64,000 nucleotides of DNA from Camarhynchus parvulus. Its lineage: Eukaryota; Chordata; Aves; Passeriformes; Thraupidae. The DNA lies in NCBI RefSeq assembly GCF_901933205.1, contig NC_044572.1, forward strand, positions 26,250,501-26,314,500. Reading direction: 5' to 3'. This document shows, piece after piece, positions 57,401 through 64,000 of the stretch. The notes under the pieces are model-generated. The model had not been told where the DNA came from and ran no database searches. It saw only the letters and a program-made list of their open reading frames with translations. A program made the translations under genes and the position numbers. Each line of letters begins with the position of its first letter. Within the stretch, counting starts at the first letter, position 1.

Positions 57401-60400
57401 ACTTACAGTTTTTGGACTACAATCACACAAATTTAAGGCAATGATTAACTGGGGACAAAACAGGAGACTGAAAAAATTATTCACCAGAAAAGATACTTTT
57501 AATGTGTTGAGGGAATGAGCTACTTTTATAATTTATCTGCTTTCGGAAGGAAGAAAGGTCATAAACTTTAAGTAGATTCTTGCATGTAAAGTCAAGGCAG
57601 AAAAGTATTTCTTGTGGAACCAGTGACAATTAATAAGGACCTAATTCCTTCTTATATTAATGAGTGAAATAATTTCTTAGAGAATGCTGTTCATAGCTTC
57701 TTTGGGATTTATGCTGACATTTTTGAATATATTAGAATTACCTGTTACCTCTGGCCTGTTTGTATCTATAAGTTACAAATAAAAAACTTTGCCTAGATCA
57801 GAGGTTCTAGTTTGGGAAAATGACTTTTATATAACGCTAAGACAAGCTGCCACGTTTCAATGGACATCACATGTCTAAGAAATGTTAATGATATCTTCTA
57901 GTCAAAACAAGGACTTTAGCTCTCTAAATCTTATTTCTGTTTTCTCATCATTAAATTTTCATCATTTACTTTTAATCTGAATTTGATCCTTCTTTATAAA
58001 AATTTAACTACAAATATTTGTAAAACAAAACTCACCTATGACTACTCTTTACAGTGTTTTACTATTAGCCATGAGCTCTGTTTACCTCTGGTTCTAATGT
58101 GGTTATCAGAATATACAGAGTGTGAAAACAAAGGTCCAGGTCTCTTTAATTACTTGCAGGCAGAGACTTTGCTTGTGCTCTGATTAAAATGGGTGTGAGA
58201 AAGAAGCTGTATTAACACACTCACCTATGCTGACAAACCTCCATTATGGGTTTAAATGTGAAAATATCTCTGAGGTGATAAATATGCACAGCTTTCAGGC
58301 TGAAGGGAGGTAAGTTCATAACATATGTATCCTGGACTGCAACTGAGGAAGTGATTTTATTTAACACCAGTCTAATTTCTGCAGTTTGCTCCTAAAAGAA
58401 GTGTTCTGCTTTTTTTGCCTCCTGTGCTGTTGTCTCCAAATACTCAGACTTTTCTTTTTCTTTGAATCAGATCTCATGACACCTACAGTATAAATTGAAT
58501 CAATCCTCAGTCCTGTGTTTCCTTCAAAACAATGAAAAAAGTTTTCCCTTTTAAAATGTACAGGTTTCATTCTCACAATTTCTGTGAGAACCATCTAGTT
58601 ACATCACTTGCCTAGAAAGCAGAAGACATGAATTCTAGTTCAAAATTCAGTGTTCCCTACTCTGCCAAATCATCCATTCTACTTGCATTCTCTAAGGCTA
58701 TGCTTTCTCTTCTTTTCTATTGTATGTGCTTGAATAAAACTATCATTCTGAACACCTCCAAGATTTCAAGAAGAGAAAAGTGTAAGGCTTAGGTATTCAT
58801 TGTTCAGCACTTATAAAGAATAGAAGCTTTCAAATACCCTAGAATTTTATTATTTGAAATTGTAAGAAGTGTAGGCTTTACTTTCTCTCCTGATAGACAG
58901 CAACTTAACAAGGGCAATTTTGGCCTGTGTTTTTTGGGGAAGGAGATCTAGCTATTCAAGGGGACTGTTTTGTCAGTTAGCCAGGAAAGAGCAGCATAAA
59001 ATTTTGGGTTCAGTATCATGAGGACAAACTTGATGGGCTTCAAGGTGGGTTTGTCCTTCTGTGGATCTAACCTCTACAGCTTAATCAAAAAACAAATGAA
59101 AGACCATTTACATTCTAGTGGAGGAAAGTGTCTCTCTCTCTAGCTACTTGTTCACTGATTAATCAATATACTCAGAATTTATTTACAGTGTTGTTCACTA
59201 TTAGAACTAAAATACCAGTTATTCTCAATTGCCTAACAGGCTGATAAGCATAAATTACCTCATTTCCTGCAGGAATTCTATCAGAAGAGGGTCTTTCAAT
59301 TCTTATATTTCTGATGTTATTAGCCCTATATAACATCAGCCTAAATGGGAGATAGTGTGGAACCTCTGCTTTCCAAGGACTAGGTTTCTGTGAGGAGACA
59401 ACTGCAGAGCAGCTTTTCCATGTGGAACTGCATCAGGTCACGCATCCATGTGGTCTCTCCTCACTAATACTGCTTCCTGCTGTTCAAAGTAAGAAGATAG
59501 ATCTTCCTTCTTTTCCTACCTAAAAATGTTTCTTCATGACCTGTGTGAAGGACCTCACACTTCCCTCTGTCCCCTTCACCACTACTCTAGACAATTATGT
59601 AAGGGCTTTTTATTGCACATATTCCACTTAAAGGAAAGCTATTCTGCTGGGACATGACAATATTTTTTTTACCTACAACTACAGGTCATTGTTTTGGAGT
59701 TTCTGAAAAGAGCTATTGAAGAGCATCATTATTGACAATTTCTTCTTTGTAAGTTTGAACTATCAAATGACCTTAGTGTATTGAAAAAATCATGTTCAGA
59801 CAATCTGAGTCATGACAAGTAGTTTCGAAGGTCTGTGGACTGAAAATAAATTGCTGGTTTCTAAGAGATTTGGCTGTAAACTCTGTCTGCCAATCATCTG
59901 AAGTAACCTATCTGGACATCATCTGCAAGTGGGTACAGTGTGTTTGATTTAAGAGCAGATATATTCTTTTGTGTGTATTTTCAACTATAGAAGGAGATAT
60001 CATGCTCCAGCATTTCACTGTTCAGGCAAGTTACATGACACCATTTTCACAGAGGGCATTGTTACAAGGTCAAATTTACACTATGAGGGAATCAAGTCTT
60101 CTGAGTATTTATATTAAGTCAAGTTTTGGTCTGTAATTTCTGGTGTTTGCTTATACAAAACCACTGACATTATTTGAAGCACTCAGGTTTGGAACAGCCT
60201 CAAATGCATATCAGAGTGTTCATGTTATATCCAACTTCAAGCTCAACAAAGTCTGGGCTTGAAGATTCAGTTTGGAGTCTCTGGGTTTTCTGCCAGAGAA
60301 AATTAATGAGTACTTTAAATTTATTAATTTTAATGAATACTACTACAATCAAAGGCATCATGCTTATATATAAAGTTGTAATTATCTCATAGACTAACAT

Positions 60401-61456
60401 AGCTGAATCTTCTCAATGAGACAAGATAGCTGAATAAATCTTTCCCTATTTTTGAGACAAGATGTAGTCAGTGAATGTTTTAGTGGTGGCTTTTCTTCCT
60501 CATCTTTGAAACCAAACACCTCTTCATCCCATTCCCAGAGAACAGTGTGATCTTGATACTGCAAAAGGAACTATCCTACAAAAAGTTGTCTCCCTTCAAA
60601 GGATTCAAACAGAGGAATGAAACCATTTGGGTTTTATTGGTGTTTTCCCATATGGTTATTTATTTATTGCTTACTATTTGCATAATGAGATATATGATCC
60701 TACTGTCCAGCCAGAAGCAGGCAGTCCCTGTCCCAAAAACCAGTTAAACAGAGATGGGAGTTTAAAGATGTGCATTAGGGAGGAAAAAAAGGAAGGTTAG
60801 GCATAAAGACTAAAAGACTAAACTGCATGGTGCTTCAACACTATCTCAGTGCTACTGTATCCTATTGATAGTATTGATAGCAATGGGCATTTCCTAATTA
60901 TTCTCTGAACTGGTCTCGTCAAACACCTGATACCTGGCAGGATTGAAGAATGGAAGCCTCAAGGACAAGCATAGTGCTATACAGTAGAGCAACACTCAAG
61001 AGAAGAGCTATAGAATTATTGTGGAAAAGGAATCTAGCATGAGAGCAACATAGGAAAAATGGATAATAAAGACTGCCATGTGATTTCAGTAGTTACAGGT
61101 GGGATTACTGTACTGTGCTCCATTATACAGTATCGATAGACCCTTGGTTTTAAGTCTTTTTCTTTTCCACGTCTAGCATCTAGCCTCTGTATCTCTTCAC
61201 CTGAGATGTACTCCTGACCCAAAAGGAAGACATATATAGGTCTATTTTGTGGGTTTTTTTAATTTTTTTTTTGAGTAAGTTAATTACTAATGGTCTAATA
61301 TCATCCTGACTGAAGGCAGAACTTCATTCTTTTTGCAGAATATTGTCTGTGTTTGAGATTCAGTCAGATTTTCTCTAATGTAGTGTGTGTCAGTGTTTTG
61401 AATTCCTTTTCTGAGGAATTTCTTTCTGCTTACCCATATCTTTGCACCTGGCTAAC

Positions 61457-62109
61457 CATCTGCTGGGCTGCATCCTAAGCGCCGTGGCCAGGAGGGCAAG
61501 GGAGAGATTCTGTCCCTCTGTTCTGCCCTGCTCTGCTCTGCTCTGGTGAGACCACAGCTGCAGGGCTGCATCCAGCTCTGGGGTCCCTGCACAGGAAGGG
61601 CATGGACCTGTTGGAGGGGGTGCAGAAAAGGGTCACAAAGATGATTAGAATGGTGATTAGAGCACCTCTTCTAAGAGGAAAGGCTGAGAGAATTAGGATT
61701 GTTCAGCCTGGAAATAGAAGGCTTCAGGGTGACCTGATTGTGGTCTTCCAACTGCAAGGTTGAAGGGAGCCTACCAGAAAGATGGAAAGAGACTATTTAC
61801 AAGAGCATGGAGTGACAGGACAAGGAGGAACGGCTTCAAGTCAAAAGAATATGTTTAAATTAGATATTAGGAAGAAATTCTTTACTGTGAAGGTGGTGAG
61901 GGGTCTGGAACAGGTTGGCTAGAATTGTGCATGCCCCATCCTTGGAAGTGTTCTAGGCCAGGCTGGATGGGGCTCTTAGCAAACTGGCCTGGTGAAAGGT
62001 GTGTCTGCTCCTTTCAGGGGACTTGAAACTAGATGTTCTCTAGGGTCACTTGCAACCCAAAACCATTTTATGGTTCTGTGATGATTCTATGAATCTCTGA
62101 CTCTATGAT
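61457..62109 (+). mobile_element. CR1 LINE, 5'-truncated 3' end (first of a pair)
   Basis: The block carries familiar avian CR1 3'-region phrases in order: TGGTGAGACCACAGCTGCAG, CATCCAGCTCTGGGG, AAGATGATTAGA, GAGGAAAGGCTGAGAGAA, TTGTTCAGCCTGG, a TTAGATATTAGGAAGAA segment, CAGGCTGGATGGGGCTCT, and a tail of AACCCAAAACCATTTTATGG followed by TGATTCTATGA. It is truncated at the 5' end, as most CR1 copies are, and has no intact reverse transcriptase frame. CR1 copies end in short 8-9 bp tail repeats rather than poly(A), as here. Several substitutions show it is not a recent insertion. Confidence 0.93.
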
Positions 62110-62169
62110 AGGAATTTCCACCACAACAGCACTACTGGATGTTCTTGAGATTTTCTACTCTTGTAATCA

Positions 62170-62403
62170 AGCTGAGTCAGGGGAGGTTTAGGTGGAATAT
62201 TAAGAAAAGGCTTTCCACCCAGAGGGTGATGGAACAAGCTCCCCAGGGACGTGGTCATAGCACCAAGTCTGTCAAAGTTCAAGAAGGATTTGGACAATGC
62301 TCTCAGACACATGGTGTGATCCTGCACAGGGCCAGGAGTTGATCCTGACAGATCTCTTCCAGCTCAGCATAATTTATGATTCTGTGATTCTGATTCTATT
62401 CTA
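62170..62403 (+). mobile_element. CR1 LINE 3' fragment (second of a pair)
   Basis: Starts with GGGGAGGTTTAGGTGGAATA, continues with CACCCAGAGGGTGATGGAAC, CTCCCCAGGGACGTGGTCAT and a GTTCAAGAAGGATTTGGACAA segment, and ends in GATTCTGTGATTCTGATTCT. This is the last ~230 bases of a CR1 of a different subfamily from the preceding copy. It has the same orientation and lies about 60 bases downstream. The 67-residue open frame across it is repeat-derived and not a gene. Confidence 0.9.
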
Positions 62404-64000
62404 GCCCAAGCCATGTAGTGATTTCATAATTCTGACATGGGGCTTCTTAACACCAAAGATTCCTAAGGGCCACCTGAGAGTTAGATATTTGCTCTGTGAA
62501 GCACAACAGTACCTCAGGAATTGTCTAAATGGTCAGAGGTTGCCACTTGTACATTAACTTGCCCAGTGCTCTAACCTGGTCAGACTGACAGGTTTATTAT
62601 ATCAATAAACCCATTTGAGAAGCAAGAATTTTTAGCAGGGACACAGTCACATACAGATCTGTCTAAATGACTCTAGAGTCTCAGCTAGTTTTGGTAATGA
62701 TTTATGCACTTGAAGAACAAATTTCACATCATTATCTTCTGGAGCACTTTTTGTCAAATTCCAGCAGTGTGTCACTACCCAGGTGACATATAAAATGGTT
62801 TCACTGTGCTAAATTCCACAGAACTGCATTTAGCCTACAGGTAGTAAAAATGCTCTACAACATGAAAGGATGTATGGATTTTTATATTTTTAAATTCAGA
62901 TCAGATATCTGCTAGGAAACCTGCTCTCTTTATTGATAGGCAGAAACAGCATGAATTGATAAGCAACTACTGAACCTCAGAACTGCTGGATATTGTGGTT
63001 CACTGACTACATGAGTTATTCTGGGGTAGTTTGAAACATATCATGTAGACAACACAGTAAACTGCTCACTTATGAGTTTGCTAGTTTCTTTTTTCTTTTT
63101 TTTTTAATCACCAGACCCTGAATTCATTCTACTTACACTAAGTTTGCTGTCTATTATCTATTGCAGTCCTTCTCATTATCTGAATTTTTAGTACATTTTG
63201 TGGCAGAAACCATTACAAAGCCTGAAAATATTTCCATCATTTATGTATTTCCAGACAACTTGAAGTGATTTTCTTCTAATGCAAGTTTTCTCTTTCACAG
63301 CCCTAAAGAATGTTTACTATGCTTTTCACAGCATACTAATTTTATTTATAGTATAAGAGCTGCTGTGACTGAGCACACTGTCAGTTTTGTAAAAATATTC
63401 AGTAAAATCCTCATCTGGGTATGTATTTTTTATATATACAGTCTAAATACTCTACTTTAATTGAAAATCTTCTTTGGAAAACATATTTCAGTTCATTTCA
63501 CACTGTGTTAATTGTGTAACACACTGTAACCATTACCTTTTACCAGCCACAGTTGCTCATCTAATGGGAAATGATGACTTTAACAAGGAATTATTAGATC
63601 TGTTTGATCTGAGAATGCACATGTGGACAATGGGAGCTGCTGGCTGGAACATGCACCATTTTCTCCCCCTATGACTACATAATTGAATTACAAGTCTCAT
63701 TTTATGAAGGAAAAAAGTATCAGTAAGCCTTATGCTTTGTAACCAGCCCTGCTGACTTGTAGTTTATATTTAACATTGCTAAATGTATTTAGAAAATTCA
63801 ATGTTGTCTCAAAGCTAGTTTAAAATACATCACATGGAATGGGTGAGTAGGTAGGAAGAACTCTTTTTGTTGTGTGTTAGATATTTTTGTACTGTTTTTT
63901 CATTAAATACTGCTACAACTATAAAATCAGTTTTACTAAAACTAGGAGGAAGACAAGCAAATATTAGAAGGTAATGATCAACACTCATGTTATGAGAAAA
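62404..64000. other. Intergenic sequence, no identified content
   Basis: AT-rich sequence after the CR1 pair, with a short T run near 63090-63107. No gene or repeat was recognised. Confidence 0.65.

Larger units (their letters stand above)
48946..61456. other. Intergenic sequence downstream of NXPH1
   Basis: No recognisable exon was found. Contents are the short TA run, the 13-base tandem repeat, the possible inverted MIR/L2-like fragment and the unassigned 171-residue open frame, all listed separately. In mammals NXPH1 is followed by a long gene desert, which fits. Confidence 0.65.

Noticed and set aside
62103..62342. Open frames on both strands at the second CR1
   Set aside because: They are derived from the CR1 3' end and are not genes.

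Overview
The window looks like bird nuclear DNA: about 64 kb, AT-rich, mostly non-coding, with one recognisable protein-coding exon. Three things point to a bird. Two CR1 LINE 3' ends end in the ATTCTATGA/GATTCTGTGATTCT type of tail. A degenerate solo LTR resembles a widespread avian ERVL-type LTR. Finally, no Alu, L1 or B-type mammalian repeats were noticed. The species cannot be named from the sequence.

The gene is NXPH1 (neurexophilin-1) on the + strand. Only its last coding exon is here (46804-47565), entered through a strong acceptor and encoding the last 253 residues. The first ~18 residues (signal peptide) must lie in an exon upstream of the window. Bases 1-46803 therefore read as the 3' part of the large intron before this exon. 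The 3' UTR follows to at least about 48750 and contains four Pumilio-type motifs and candidate poly(A) signals. From there to 64000 is gene-free downstream sequence, as expected if the gene desert next to mammalian NXPH1 is shared.

Inside the intron I can support several ancient, decayed repeats. Four blocks (about 7.13, 9.09, 10.85 and 53.54 kb, the last one downstream of the gene and inverted) resemble one old amniote MIR/L2-like family. CR1/L3-type relics lie at about 24.28-24.60 kb (ORF2-like) and 40.50-41.04 kb (3' region). The solo LTR is at 43.08-43.65 kb, antisense to the gene. There is a 136-base T/TTTG tract at 20.7 kb, several short tandem duplications, and blocks dense in homeodomain- or POU-like words that could be conserved enhancers. 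The remaining intronic and downstream stretches show nothing I can identify, and most open reading frames there look like chance.

I found no evidence of a novel biological system. The points most worth following are the Pumilio-motif cluster in the NXPH1 3' UTR, the candidate regulatory blocks near 35.2 and 21.2 kb, a CpG-bearing block at 5.1 kb, and a small protein-like open frame on the minus strand near 28.5 kb.
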